Assembly (NCBI GenBank): GCA_964631295.1
Contig: CAZVXI010000066.1
Location: 1-15,546, forward strand
Source: CAZVXI01 sp964631295
GTDB taxonomy: Bacteria > Planctomycetota > Phycisphaerae > Phycisphaerales > SM1A02
Reading direction: 5' to 3'
Length of the DNA stretch: 15,546 nucleotides
Below, one piece after another: positions 1 through 8,590 of this stretch; the first letter of the stretch is position 1, and each line of letters starts with the position of its first letter. The notes below the pieces were generated by a model that saw nothing but the letters and a program-made list of their open reading frames with translations, made no database searches and was not told the origin of the DNA. The position numbers and the translations under genes were made by a program.

Positions 1-2100
1 CTGTCCGATGAGGCGATCCATGTCTGCCCGCGGGCGGCCGATCAACCGCAGGCTGCATTGAATATGCTTGCTGAGCTTGGCAGCGAATACAGCGCTGCAG
101 ACATCGCGATCGGCCTTGGAGACGACACGATCGCGCCCGCAGTTCAGCAACAGTGCGCGTGGGCGATGGTGGCAACGCACATCGGGCCCGGCCGGGCGCT
201 GATCAACTCCCCACCTGTGCAGTTGCTTCGCCTGATCGCAGACTGGCTTGACGACCAGCGTTTTCACTGCCTCGGCGCGATGCTCCGCCATCCAGATTTT
301 GAATCTGCCGCGCGCGACATTGCCAGGCGATCGATGACAGAAAAACAAGCTGCAGCTTCAGTCAGTGGCTGGATCAGGTTGCTTGACGACTACTTTGCAC
401 AGTCGCTGCAACAGCACTGCACGGGCGACTGGCTTGGGAACGAGACGCAGCAGCAACGGCTCGCGATCATGTATGACGCTGTTCGTGAAGTGCTTCAGCC
501 GATTGATGCTCGCGACCTGCGCGCACTTTCCGAGTGGTGCGTGCCGATCGCAGATGTCCTTATCAACGTCTACGGCAAGGTCTCGCGAGCGCGCAGTGCA
601 TACACGTTCGACGCGTGCACGGCGATTCGCGATGTGCTGGAAAACGTCACGCAGGCAGCGGCAGACCTGCAACCAATGTGCTCGGCCGGTCAGGCGATTC
701 GCTGGCTTGTGGATGCCATCACACAGCAGACCGTGCCGGACACCTTTGGCGATGAACAAGTTGAGATGCTCGGCTGGCTGGAACTGCATGCAGATCCGTC
801 GCCGGTCATGCTGATCGTGGGAATGAACGAGGGATCGGTACCATCCGTTCCTGCCCCGGACGGATTCCTCCCGGATTCCCTGCGTGCGCAGCTCGGCCTG
901 CCTGATAACGCTGCGCGGCATGCGCGCGATGCATACCTGCTTGAGGCAACGGCTCACTGTCGGAAACACATACGGCTCNNNNNNNNNNGAGCCGGGCGAG
1001 GAGGAGCGGCTGGCCGAAAGCCGGCAGATGATGATGAACCGCTCGCCATGAGTCGACTGCTGCTGCAGTGCGATGATGCGACCATGCTCCGGCGCGTGCG
1101 AGCCTTCCATCAGCAGTCAACTGATGTACGCGTGCGGGTGCGCACAGCGCCGATCGGCCTGCCATCACCGAGGCAGACATCGCGATTCATCATTCCGGAC
1201 CTCCCTGCCAATCTCGAACCGGTGTCGCGCATGAGCGTGACTGCATTCCGGCTCTGGCTGCAGTGTCCATATCGCTTTGCGTTGTCGCGCATCCTGCGGC
1301 TCGAATCCGTTGATGCGATCCCCCAGCCGGAGTTCACGGCAATGCAGTTCGGCAACATCCTCCATGACGTGCTTGAGACATTCGGGCGCGATCCGGACGC
1401 ATCTCGGATTGATGATCCGCTCGCCATCGACGACTACTTGCAGGCGGAACTCAAGCGATACGCGATACGCGAGTTCGGCGAGGATCGATCGACCGCCATC
1501 GAGGTACAACTCGCTCAGGCCAGCCAGCGGCTGCGCTTCTTTGCGATCAGGCAGGCAGAACTCACCCGCGAGGGCTGGGTCATCACGCATGCGGAATGTG
1601 AACTGCAGGATGAGAGGGCGATGCTCGATGTGCCCAACGATGATCCAATGCCGATCAGTGGCAGAATCGACCGGATCGATTTCAACGAGCGCACCGGTAT
1701 GTATCGAATCATCGACTACAAGACAGGTGACAGCGGCGATGATCCACACAAGGCACATCACGGTTCGAAGAACATTCCCGATCCACTGGAGTGGCGCGAC
1801 CTCCAACTGCCCCTGTACCATCATCTGATTTCCAGGAGGACTGATCTGGTCGACCGCGATGCGCCAATTCAAGTTGCTTACTTTCTCCTTCCTCGATCAG
1901 TTGACAAGGTGCAACTGGCGATCGGTCAATGGCAATCGCATCACCTCGAGAATGCGGTGAGGCGCGCGCAAGAAGTCGTCCACGAAGTGCGCGCGGGCGA
2001 GTACATACGTGGCGTGGACCCGCAATATGATGAATTCGCGCGCATCTGTCAGACGCATGTCATCGACCCGCATGTGTTTGCCGGGGAGATGCCGGTATGA
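1..2100 (+). CDS. addB: AddB-like PD-(D/E)XK nuclease subunit, 5' end outside window
   Basis: The frame is open from base 1, so the gene starts upstream and the first internal ATG (58) is not a credible start. About 699 residues are present. The N-terminal part resembles the inactivated-helicase half of AddB, including a GMNEG motif (820-834) followed by 'LRAQLGL'. The C-terminal half is a RecB-type nuclease: 'CPYRFAL' near 1264, a His at 1363-1365 (HDVLE), 'GRIDRID' at 1660-1680 and 'IDYKTG' at 1711-1728, which supply the usual active-site His, Asp and Asp-x-Lys. By family knowledge it would process double-strand-break ends together with the AddA-like protein encoded next, overlapping by ATGA. 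Only one Cys lies in the last 36 residues, so the AddB-type four-Cys iron-sulfur site seems absent. A 10-N gap at 979-988 interrupts the gene but the reading frame resumes. A more distant RecB-family nuclease is the alternative. Confidence 0.85.
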   Translation: MSDEAIHVCPRAADQPQAALNMLAELGSEYSAADIAIGLGDDTIAPAVQQQCAWAMVATHIGPGRALINSPPVQLLRLIADWLDDQRFHCLGAMLRHPDFESAARDIARRSMTEKQAAASVSGWIRLLDDYFAQSLQQHCTGDWLGNETQQQRLAIMYDAVREVLQPIDARDLRALSEWCVPIADVLINVYGKVSRARSAYTFDACTAIRDVLENVTQAAADLQPMCSAGQAIRWLVDAITQQTVPDTFGDEQVEMLGWLELHADPSPVMLIVGMNEGSVPSVPAPDGFLPDSLRAQLGLPDNAARHARDAYLLEATAHCRKHIRLXXXXAGRGGAAGRKPADDDEPLAMSRLLLQCDDATMLRRVRAFHQQSTDVRVRVRTAPIGLPSPRQTSRFIIPDLPANLEPVSRMSVTAFRLWLQCPYRFALSRILRLESVDAIPQPEFTAMQFGNILHDVLETFGRDPDASRIDDPLAIDDYLQAELKRYAIREFGEDRSTAIEVQLAQASQRLRFFAIRQAELTREGWVITHAECELQDERAMLDVPNDDPMPISGRIDRIDFNERTGMYRIIDYKTGDSGDDPHKAHHGSKNIPDPLEWRDLQLPLYHHLISRRTDLVDRDAPIQVAYFLLPRSVDKVQLAIGQWQSHHLENAVRRAQEVVHEVRAGEYIRGVDPQYDEFARICQTHVIDPHVFAGEMPV
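979..988. other. Assembly gap (10 N) inside the AddB-like gene
   Basis: Ten undetermined bases. The bases on each side are exact reverse complements of each other (CGGCTC at 973-978, GAGCCG at 989-994). A second short inverted pair follows (CGGCT 1007-1011, AGCCG 1019-1023). A GC-rich foldback may have broken the assembly here. The frame continues across the gap as drawn, but the true missing length is unknown. Confidence 0.95.
2083..2088 (+). promoter_or_regulatory. Shine-Dalgarno sequence of the AddA-like gene
   Basis: GGGGAG lies 8 bases before the ATG at 2097, inside the end of the upstream gene. With the 4-base ATGA overlap it supports translational coupling and fixes the helicase start. 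Confidence 0.7.
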
Positions 2101-5100
2101 CATCGGCCGCAGCGACACCGGTTCCGATGATTGACCATCGCACCGTGCTGGCCGCGGCCGGCTCGGGCAAGACATACCAACTCTCGACGCGCTATCTGCA
2201 ACTGCTGCATCTTGGCGCATTGCCCGAGTCGATCCTCGCGACGACATTCACACGTCTCGCGGCAGGCGAGATTCGCGACAGGATCGTGCAGCGCCTCATC
2301 GAATCACTGGAAGACTCAGCAAGTCGCGAAGCACTCGCGAAGCAACTGCAATCGCCGATCGAGCCGCCGGAGATCGTCACACTCATTCGATCACTGGTGC
2401 GCAACGTCGATGCGCAGCAGATTCGCACGCTCGACAGTTTCTTTGCATCCATCGTGCGCACATTTTCGATGGAACTCGGGCTGCCGCCTGGCAGTCGCGT
2501 CATTGATGCCGAACAGCTCATCCCGCTGAGGCGTGAGGCGATTCGACAGTTGCTCGATGAGCGCGATCCGCAGAAGTTCGTTAACCTGTTCCGCCGGTTC
2601 ACGCAAGGCGATGTGTCGCGTTCAGTCACCCGCGCGATCGATCGCGTCGCAGGCGGTCTGTACGAGTTGTATCGCGACACCGTGCCAGATGCGTGGGAGT
2701 GCATTCCACGACAGACCGAACTCTCGCGCGAGGAACTGATCGATGTTCAACAGGCAGTGCGCGAGTTGCCGATGCCGAGCCACAAGGGCTTTGTGAAGGG
2801 GCATGCCAAGGCGCGCCAAGCGCTCGACGCCCACGACTGGGAGGGATTGCTCAAGGCGGGGCTTGTCGAGAAGATTCGCGGAGGCGAAACAAACTACTAC
2901 AAGAAACCGATCTCGTCGGAGATGAGGGAGGCGTACCTCCGCGCTGCTGACCATGCGAGTGCTGTGCTCATCAATCTGGCGGCCGACCAGACCATCGCCA
3001 CGCGCGAACTGCTCGATCGGTATCACGAGCGACTGGTGGAACTCAAACGCGCGCACGGCGTGATGACGTTCTCGGATCTGACATTCGCATTGCTTGACGA
3101 TTCGCAGAACGGATCGCTTGAAGAACTCTGGTTCCGGCTTGATGGTCGCATCGATCACCTTCTGCTTGATGAGTTCCAGGACACAGCCGCCACGCAATGG
3201 CGCGTCCTCCGCCGGCTTGCGGAGGAGATCACAGCCACGCTTCCACCGGACCGATCGCTGTTCTGCGTGGGCGACATGAAACAGTCAATCTACGGCTGGC
3301 GTCATGCAGAACCGAGGCTGCTCAAGCAACTGCCCGGCCTGCTTGGCGGCTCTGTGTCGGCTGAGACAATCAGCACCACGCGCCGCAGCGCGCAGCCGAT
3401 CGTCGATGCAGTTAATATCGTCTACAGCAGCCTCATGAAGACGCGCATCGGCAGCAAGTATGAACATGCCTGTGAGATATGGCTGGAGGGATTCGAACAC
3501 CACAATACCATCAATGAGCAGGCCGGCTATGTGGAACTCGTCGAGCTCGAGTTCACTCCAGAGAACGAGGAGAAGCAGATCACCCGGCTTGTAAGGGCCG
3601 CAGAATGCATCGCATCGCTGCATGATCGTAACCCCGCTCTGCATATCGGTGTGCTGACGCGCGACAATGCAACCGTCACCCGCCTGCTCGCGCGGCTTGG
3701 GACCGAAGCACCGCATGTGAACGCAAGTGGCTATGGAGGCACATCACTGACCGATGCAGCGCCGGTCAACGCGATTCTCGATCTGCTGCAACTTGCCGAT
3801 CACCCGCACGACACCACTGCATCGTTCCACGTGGCGTGTTCGCCAGTACGTGCGATTGTCGAACCCATGCTCGCCGACGGTGAAGACCTCGACATCGCAC
3901 GGCTGTTTGATCGGAAAAAGGGCGGCAAGGAGCGATCGATCGTCGCGAGCACGATCAGAAAGCAACTGCTCGAGCGCGGATACGGCGCGGTCATCAGTGA
4001 ATGGGTTGGCCGACTGCTCGGCGATTGCGATATGCGGCAGGCGCGCCGACTCACGCAACTGGCCGACCTCGCGCGGGTGTGGTCGCCAACAGGCTGGCAT
4101 CCTGTTGCAGATTTCATCGCATTTGTTGAGAGTCGGCGCGTTGCGGATGTCGTGCCGGCAAGCGTCGAGATCATGACGATCCACCAGGCCAAGGGGCTCG
4201 AGTTTGACATTGTCGTGCTCCCGGAACTCGATGAGGATCTCAGGGGTCGCAATGAAATCATCGCTTACGACCGCCATGACATCGAAGGACCGATCACGAG
4301 CATCTGCCGCTACATGAACGAACAGACGCGCGCCATCCTGCCGGAACTCGATCCGTTGTTCGACAGCAACACCAGCCGCCAGGTTCGTGATTCGCTGAGT
4401 CTGTTGTACGTTGCCATGACGCGCGCGAAACGCGGCGTGCATATGTTCATCGACGGCATACCACCGACCAAGAAAGACATCAATCTCACAATGGCCGGCC
4501 TGTTGCGAGCGACGCTGGTCAAACCCGACGGACGTTCCGGGGTTCTGTATCGCGCGGGCGAGGACACCTGGATTGACTCAACAGCGAAGCCAGAAGACAA
4601 GCAGCAGGTCAGGCGCGATGCGACCAGCCCGATTGATGATCAGGAGACGCTGACCGATCTGCATGATGATGACGATGCCAGGCCGGCAGTCGAGCGACGG
4701 ACAGTAGCGCTTCAGCCGACGCCTCATCTTCACGTGCGCGGTGAAGCAGCGCCGCCAGCATCGCAGATGGCGCGCGAAGGCAAACCGCTCCGCACCCGCA
4801 TGCAACTCGGCAGCGAAGGCGCATTCGAGCATGGCACCGCAATCCATGCCCTGTTCCAGCACATCACCTGGCTCGATGATTTCACGCAGGATGATGAAGC
4901 GCTCGAACAGATTATCCGACGGGAACTGCCGCGGCATGGAACAGCCTGGGTGAAGCAGCGTGTCAGGCGGTTCAGGGAACTCATCAGCCAACCGACCGTA
5001 CGCGGGGTGCTCTCCCGTCCGAGCGATCATGCGTCCATCGCGGTCCACTGCGAAATCCCGATCGCCCGGCTGGTCGGCCAGCGCACGCAGTGGAGCATCA

Positions 5101-5336
5101 TCGACCGGCTGGTTGTGCGTCACGCAACCGACAGCGATCGGCCGACTGCACTGTGCATCATCGACTACAAGACCGATGATGTTGCGCCGCAGCATGCCGC
5201 TCGCCGGGCTGATGAATACCGCCAGCAGATGCATACGTATCGGGAAGCCGCCGCAGAACTGTTCCGTGTGGATGCGTCGATTGTGACGATGCAACTGTTG
5301 TTCGTATCAGCCGATGCGATTGTTGATGTGGAGTAG
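2097..5336 (+). CDS. addA: AddA-like UvrD/RecB-family helicase-nuclease
   Basis: This 1079-residue protein carries all the superfamily 1A helicase motifs in order: Walker A 'AAAGSGKT' (about 19-26), motif Ia 'TTFTRLAAGEIRDR', motif II DEFQDT (358-363), motif III 'GDMKQSIYGWR' (392-402), motif V 'IHQAKGLEF' (695-703) and motif VI 'LYVAMTRAK' (770-778). After an acidic, probably disordered linker comes a RecB-type nuclease domain with His917, Asp1003 and the 'DYKTD' motif at 1023-1027. Helicase plus C-terminal nuclease, and an AddB-like partner just upstream, point to the motor subunit of an AddAB-type end-resection complex that prepares DNA ends for RecA. The length is slightly short for AddA. 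The start is set by the ATGA overlap and a good ribosome site. Annotation as a generic UvrD-helicase protein is the cautious alternative. Confidence 0.9.
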   Translation: MTSAAATPVPMIDHRTVLAAAGSGKTYQLSTRYLQLLHLGALPESILATTFTRLAAGEIRDRIVQRLIESLEDSASREALAKQLQSPIEPPEIVTLIRSLVRNVDAQQIRTLDSFFASIVRTFSMELGLPPGSRVIDAEQLIPLRREAIRQLLDERDPQKFVNLFRRFTQGDVSRSVTRAIDRVAGGLYELYRDTVPDAWECIPRQTELSREELIDVQQAVRELPMPSHKGFVKGHAKARQALDAHDWEGLLKAGLVEKIRGGETNYYKKPISSEMREAYLRAADHASAVLINLAADQTIATRELLDRYHERLVELKRAHGVMTFSDLTFALLDDSQNGSLEELWFRLDGRIDHLLLDEFQDTAATQWRVLRRLAEEITATLPPDRSLFCVGDMKQSIYGWRHAEPRLLKQLPGLLGGSVSAETISTTRRSAQPIVDAVNIVYSSLMKTRIGSKYEHACEIWLEGFEHHNTINEQAGYVELVELEFTPENEEKQITRLVRAAECIASLHDRNPALHIGVLTRDNATVTRLLARLGTEAPHVNASGYGGTSLTDAAPVNAILDLLQLADHPHDTTASFHVACSPVRAIVEPMLADGEDLDIARLFDRKKGGKERSIVASTIRKQLLERGYGAVISEWVGRLLGDCDMRQARRLTQLADLARVWSPTGWHPVADFIAFVESRRVADVVPASVEIMTIHQAKGLEFDIVVLPELDEDLRGRNEIIAYDRHDIEGPITSICRYMNEQTRAILPELDPLFDSNTSRQVRDSLSLLYVAMTRAKRGVHMFIDGIPPTKKDINLTMAGLLRATLVKPDGRSGVLYRAGEDTWIDSTAKPEDKQQVRRDATSPIDDQETLTDLHDDDDARPAVERRTVALQPTPHLHVRGEAAPPASQMAREGKPLRTRMQLGSEGAFEHGTAIHALFQHITWLDDFTQDDEALEQIIRRELPRHGTAWVKQRVRRFRELISQPTVRGVLSRPSDHASIAVHCEIPIARLVGQRTQWSIIDRLVVRHATDSDRPTALCIIDYKTDDVAPQHAARRADEYRQQMHTYREAAAELFRVDASIVTMQLLFVSADAIVDVE

Positions 5337-5387
5337 CGGCCCGGCTCATGCGTGCTTGGCTGTGCGCTCCGATGCTGGTCTGTCGTC

Positions 5388-5393
5388 TACCAT
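5388..5393 (+). promoter_or_regulatory. Possible -10 box of the FHA-histidine kinase gene
   Basis: TACCAT fits TANNNT and would place transcription start near 5400. This gives a leader of about 18 bases with the Shine-Dalgarno AGGAG at 5402-5406, 11 bases before the ATG at 5418. No clear -35 box is visible. The helicase stop lies about 50 bases upstream, so separate transcription is plausible. Confidence 0.35.
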
Positions 5394-5417
5394 GTCCTGA
5401 CAGGAGTAAACGCGAAC

Positions 5418-7124
5418 ATGCTGCTGCTTCACGTGCTGCAGGGGCCCGATCGGGGCAGGCAGTTTGAGTTGCCTTCAAACGAGCCGCAACTCATCGGTCG
5501 GTCCACTGAAGCGCTGCCCATCACGGATACGACGGTCAGCCGTCGCCATGCTGAACTCACGCCTGATGACGGTGTGTGGTACCTGCGCGATCTCGAATCA
5601 GCCAACGGAACGTTCCTCAACGGCGAACAGATATTCGATCGCCACAAACTTCAGCCCGGCGACCAGATACGATGCGGCGCGACAATCTTCTCTTTCGCAA
5701 CCGCGCCTGATCGCAGGAAGAACAGCCCGATCACGATGATGGACGATGACACATTCGATGTGACCATCGAGCAGCGGCACTCCGGCAACCACGCTGCACC
5801 GGCAGGTATCGACCCGAATGAGGAATCAATGGTACTTGCCTCGCCCGATCCGGCAGCGGCAGCACGCGAACACCTGCGCATCGTGTATGAACTTGCTGCG
5901 GTCACCAGCGGCGCGATCGACCGCGAACAGATGCTCAGCAGTGTGATGGATCTGATCTTCGAGCAGTTCACGCCGGATCGTGGTTTCATACTTCTGCAGA
6001 GTTCCGTGAATGAACCTCCCGAGCCGGCTGCGGTGCGTTACCGGCAGACGCCGCGAACGATTGATGAGGGCCGCATCCCTGTGAGTCGCACGATCATTCA
6101 TCACGTGATCAGCCATGGCGAAGGTGTGCTGTCCACCAATGCGATGAACGACAAGCGATTCAGCGCAGGTGATTCCGTTCAGAGTTATGGAATCCGCAGC
6201 GCTGTGTGCGCGCCGATCCGCGCCGGAGCTCGAATCCTCGGCGTGATTCATATTGACTCGCAACTGGCCAACTTCACCTTCACCGATGCGCAGTTGCAAC
6301 TGCTCAGTGCGGTTGGGCGGTATGTCGGGCTGGCGCTGTCGAATATCGAACTGATCGGCGAACACCTGCAAAGCGAGCGATTGGCGGCGGTGGGGGAGGC
6401 GATGGCATCGCTCAGCCATTCGATCAAGAACATCCTCCAGGGGTTGCGTGGCGGCGCGGATGCCGTGGAACTTGCCATCAACCGAGGCGACCTCGAACTC
6501 GCCAAGCAGGGCTGGCCCATCCTCAGCAGGAATCTTGATCGTATCTTCAACCTCACGCTGAACATGCTCGCGTATTCGCGCAAGCCCACGCTCGATATCG
6601 AACTGCTGCCGCTCTCATCGCTCGTCAATGATGTGACTGAACTCATGCAACCCCAGTGCGATGCTGCGCGGGTTGGCCTGATTCTTGATGTGGACGATGA
6701 CATGCCGCCCGTGCCGTTCGACGCCAATGCGATGCACCAGGCGCTGATGAACCTGTTGACCAACGCATTGGAGGCATCGCCCGCAAAGACGGGCATCATC
6801 ACACTCGGCGTACACTTCGATGCTGCCGCGCACGAGGCGATCGTCAGCGTTGCGGACAATGGCCCGGGTATTCCCGACGCAATTCAGCGCGAGGCATTCG
6901 AGGCGTTCGTTTCCACCAAGGGGCAGCGCGGCACTGGCTTGGGGCTTGCCGTCACTCGCAAGATCGTAGAAGAGCATGCAGGGCGCATCACGATGGAGTC
7001 ATCACACCAGACAGGCACGAGAGTGACGATTCATCTGCCCAGTGATCATCTGGAAAGCGATTCAGGCGCCACGCACTTGCCCCGGCCCATGCCCGCGAGC
7101 GGGCTTGATGACGATGATTTCTGA
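5418..7124 (+). CDS. FHA-GAF sensor histidine kinase
   Basis: The 568-residue cytosolic protein has no membrane segment. An FHA domain occupies about 3-95, with the phosphothreonine-binding signatures GR (27-28), SRRH (41-44) and 'NGTFLN' (63-68). A GAF domain spans about 165-310. The kinase core follows: an H-box 'SHSIKNIL' with phospho-acceptor His334, N-box 'LLTNALEA' (Asn449), G1 'DNGPGIP' (from Asp480) and G2 'GTGLGLAV' (from Gly505). It probably autophosphorylates in response to a GAF ligand or an FHA-bound phosphoprotein. No response regulator is encoded in the window. The frame stays open upstream to 5352, but those extra 22 residues lie outside the FHA fold and the ATG at 5418 has an AGGAG site. 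It converges on the clpP genes, with only 20 bases between stops. The same FHA-GAF front end recurs in the phosphatase at 8720-10375. Confidence 0.88.
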   Translation: MLLLHVLQGPDRGRQFELPSNEPQLIGRSTEALPITDTTVSRRHAELTPDDGVWYLRDLESANGTFLNGEQIFDRHKLQPGDQIRCGATIFSFATAPDRRKNSPITMMDDDTFDVTIEQRHSGNHAAPAGIDPNEESMVLASPDPAAAAREHLRIVYELAAVTSGAIDREQMLSSVMDLIFEQFTPDRGFILLQSSVNEPPEPAAVRYRQTPRTIDEGRIPVSRTIIHHVISHGEGVLSTNAMNDKRFSAGDSVQSYGIRSAVCAPIRAGARILGVIHIDSQLANFTFTDAQLQLLSAVGRYVGLALSNIELIGEHLQSERLAAVGEAMASLSHSIKNILQGLRGGADAVELAINRGDLELAKQGWPILSRNLDRIFNLTLNMLAYSRKPTLDIELLPLSSLVNDVTELMQPQCDAARVGLILDVDDDMPPVPFDANAMHQALMNLLTNALEASPAKTGIITLGVHFDAAAHEAIVSVADNGPGIPDAIQREAFEAFVSTKGQRGTGLGLAVTRKIVEEHAGRITMESSHQTGTRVTIHLPSDHLESDSGATHLPRPMPASGLDDDDF

Positions 7125-7153
7125 AAAAGCGTCGCGCGTCGCAATCACTTTTT
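7124..7153. terminator. Weak possible bidirectional terminator between convergent genes
   Basis: AAAAAG (7124-7129) and CTTTTT (7148-7153) are inverted repeats around a GCG/CGC pair, between the stop codons of the histidine kinase and clpP genes. Part of each arm is coding sequence, and most of the stem is A/T, so any terminator would be weak. Confidence 0.25.
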
Positions 7154-7762
7154 GCTGGGCAGATGCTCGAGCACGCTGTCGATCAGGCCGTACTCTTGCA
7201 TCTCGCTGGCGCTCAGCCACTTGTTGCGTTCGCAGTCTTCCGCGATCGTCTCGACCTTCTGGCCGGACTGGTCCGCATAAAGCTGATAGATGATGTCGCG
7301 CAGTCGCAGCATTTCACGTGCTTCGATTTCGATATCCGATGCCTGACCTTCCAGCACGCCGCTGAGCAGTGGCTGATGCATCAGGTTGCGCGAGAACGGC
7401 AACGCGTATCGCTTGCCCCGCGTGCCGTTGCATGCGATGACGGACCCCATCGAGGCAGCCTGCCCGATGACGTAGGTAGCCACATCGCTGGGGATAAATC
7501 GCATCGTGTCGACGATGCCCATGCCTGCCGTCACCGAACCACCGGGCGAGTTGATGTACAGAGAGATATCCGCCTTGGGGTCTTCGTTGGCAAGGAAGAG
7601 CATCTGCGCGACAATCAGGTTGGCTGACTCATCCATCACAGGCCCGCCGAGGAAGATGATCCGGTCGGTGAGCAATCTCGAGAAGATGTCGTAGGCGCGC
7701 TCGCCGCGGCCGGTCTTCTCGATGACGATGGGAACAAGCGTGGACATGTCGTGACTGCTCAT
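7145..7762 (-). CDS. clpP: ClpP-type protease subunit with Asn in the catalytic triad
   Basis: The 205-residue protein matches ClpP along its whole length: N-terminal 'GRGERAYDIFSRLL', oxyanion-region 'NSPGGSVTAG', nucleophile motif 'GQAASMGS' with Ser104, and 'MHQP' with His129. Aligned with E. coli ClpP, the acid position (Asp171 there) falls on Asn180 here, in 'EDCERNKWLS', encoded by AAC at 7223-7225 on the reverse strand. A 'SGVLEGQ' insertion after the His is like that of some cyanobacterial and plastid ClpPs. By family knowledge ClpP forms a barrel-shaped peptidase fed by ClpX or ClpA/C ATPases, neither of which is encoded here. A second ClpP gene lies 77 bases upstream on the same strand, so a mixed barrel is likely. 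The start could also be Met6; neither start has a strong ribosome site at normal spacing. Confidence 0.93.
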   Translation of the reverse strand: MSSHDMSTLVPIVIEKTGRGERAYDIFSRLLTDRIIFLGGPVMDESANLIVAQMLFLANEDPKADISLYINSPGGSVTAGMGIVDTMRFIPSDVATYVIGQAASMGSVIACNGTRGKRYALPFSRNLMHQPLLSGVLEGQASDIEIEAREMLRLRDIIYQLYADQSGQKVETIAEDCERNKWLSASEMQEYGLIDSVLEHLPSKK

Positions 7763-7839
7763 TGCTGGTGTTTCCGTCTGATGCCTCCGCCGCGCAATGC
7801 AGCGAGACTGAGTTCTGATCTCTGACCGTTCACGTGAGA

Positions 7840-8508
7840 TTAGTTCTTCTCTTGCTTGTCCTTGACGGGTTCGAAGACGATGTCAACCAGGCCGTAATCC
7901 TTCGCTTCAGTCGCGGAGAAGTACTTGTCGCGTTCGCCATCCTTGGCCACCGTCTCGACATCCTGCCCGCTGTGGCGGGCGACGATTTCGTTGAGCGTGC
8001 GTTTGGCCTTGATGATCTGCTCAGCCTGGATCTGGATATCGCTCGTCTGCCCGGTCACCCCGCCGTATGGCTGGTGGATCATCACCTTGGCGTGCGGGAG
8101 GATGTGACGTTTGTCTGCAGTGCCTGCACAAAGAAGCACCGCACCACCCGAATATGCCCGCCCGATGCAATACGTCGCAACATCGGCGCTGACAAACTGC
8201 ATGGTGTCGTAAATGGCCAGCGTGTCATCCACCGACCCGCCGGGCGAGTTGATGTAAAAGTTGATGTCCTGCCCGCGTTTCTGATCCTGCAGGTACAGCA
8301 TCTGCATCATGACCCGGGCTGCAGAGGCGTGGTTGATCTCACCAACGAGGAAGACAACACGATTCTCCAGCAGCAGTTCATCGATCGTCATCTCGCGCGT
8401 GCGCTGGTACTGCACCGCTTGGGGGTCGACATATGGCGCAGGTATGTGCGGCAGGTGGCCGTCGAACGGCCGGTCGCTGGACATGCCCGGGATGTTGGGT
8501 GTGTGCAT
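7840..8508 (-). CDS. clpP: ClpP-type protease subunit with canonical triad and divergent N-terminus
   Basis: The start used is the ATG at 8508, giving 222 residues; a GTG at 8511 adds one. AAGGA lies 10 bases before the ATG. Counting from the ATG, the triad is complete: Ser120 in 'GRAYSGGA', His145 in 'MIHQPYGG' and Asp194 in 'KDGERDKY'. Unlike standard ClpP, the N-terminal 40 residues are Pro/His-rich and lack the usual 'ERSYDIYSRL' segment, having 'QRTREMTIDELLLENRVVFL' instead, and the nucleophile is preceded by Tyr rather than Ala. This is the upstream member of the tandem pair with the Asn-triad ClpP. Family knowledge makes it the likely main peptidase of a two-subunit ClpP barrel. How the altered N-terminal gate meets its ATPase cannot be judged from sequence alone. 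Confidence 0.92.
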   Translation of the reverse strand: MHTPNIPGMSSDRPFDGHLPHIPAPYVDPQAVQYQRTREMTIDELLLENRVVFLVGEINHASAARVMMQMLYLQDQKRGQDINFYINSPGGSVDDTLAIYDTMQFVSADVATYCIGRAYSGGAVLLCAGTADKRHILPHAKVMIHQPYGGVTGQTSDIQIQAEQIIKAKRTLNEIVARHSGQDVETVAKDGERDKYFSATEAKDYGLVDIVFEPVKDKQEKN

Positions 8509-8555
8509 CACTGATGGTTCCTTCGATTCCGCTGCATTTCAGCTGAGGTGGCCGG

Positions 8556-8561
8556 ATGATA
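8556..8561 (-). promoter_or_regulatory. Possible -10 box of the clpP pair
   Basis: Read on the reverse strand this is TATCAT, which would give transcription start near 8549 and a 41-base leader before the ATG at 8508. No matching -35 box is seen. The perfect palindrome at 8591-8600 would lie about 42-51 bases upstream of that start, a position suited to a regulator. Confidence 0.35.
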
Positions 8562-8590
8562 GGCGCTTGGGTGTGATCGGCTTGTTGATG

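Noticed and set aside
1165..1872. 235-residue reverse frame inside the AddB-like gene
   Set aside because: It overlaps the nuclease domain, whose motifs are clear on the forward strand, and shows no domain of its own.
4578..5294. 238-residue reverse frame inside the AddA-like gene
   Set aside because: It overlaps the C-terminal nuclease domain and has a composition typical of an antisense artefact.
5395..5403. CCTG-A-CAGG inverted repeat before the FHA-histidine kinase
   Set aside because: Too short and it overlaps the ribosome-binding site. It does not match a LexA box or another known operator.
7163..7627. 154-residue open frame antisense to the Asn-triad clpP
   Set aside because: Shadow of the reverse-strand ClpP gene, without its own signals.
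7834..8514. 226-residue open frame antisense to the upstream clpP
   Set aside because: The reverse strand encodes an unmistakable ClpP with full triad. The forward frame has no family features.
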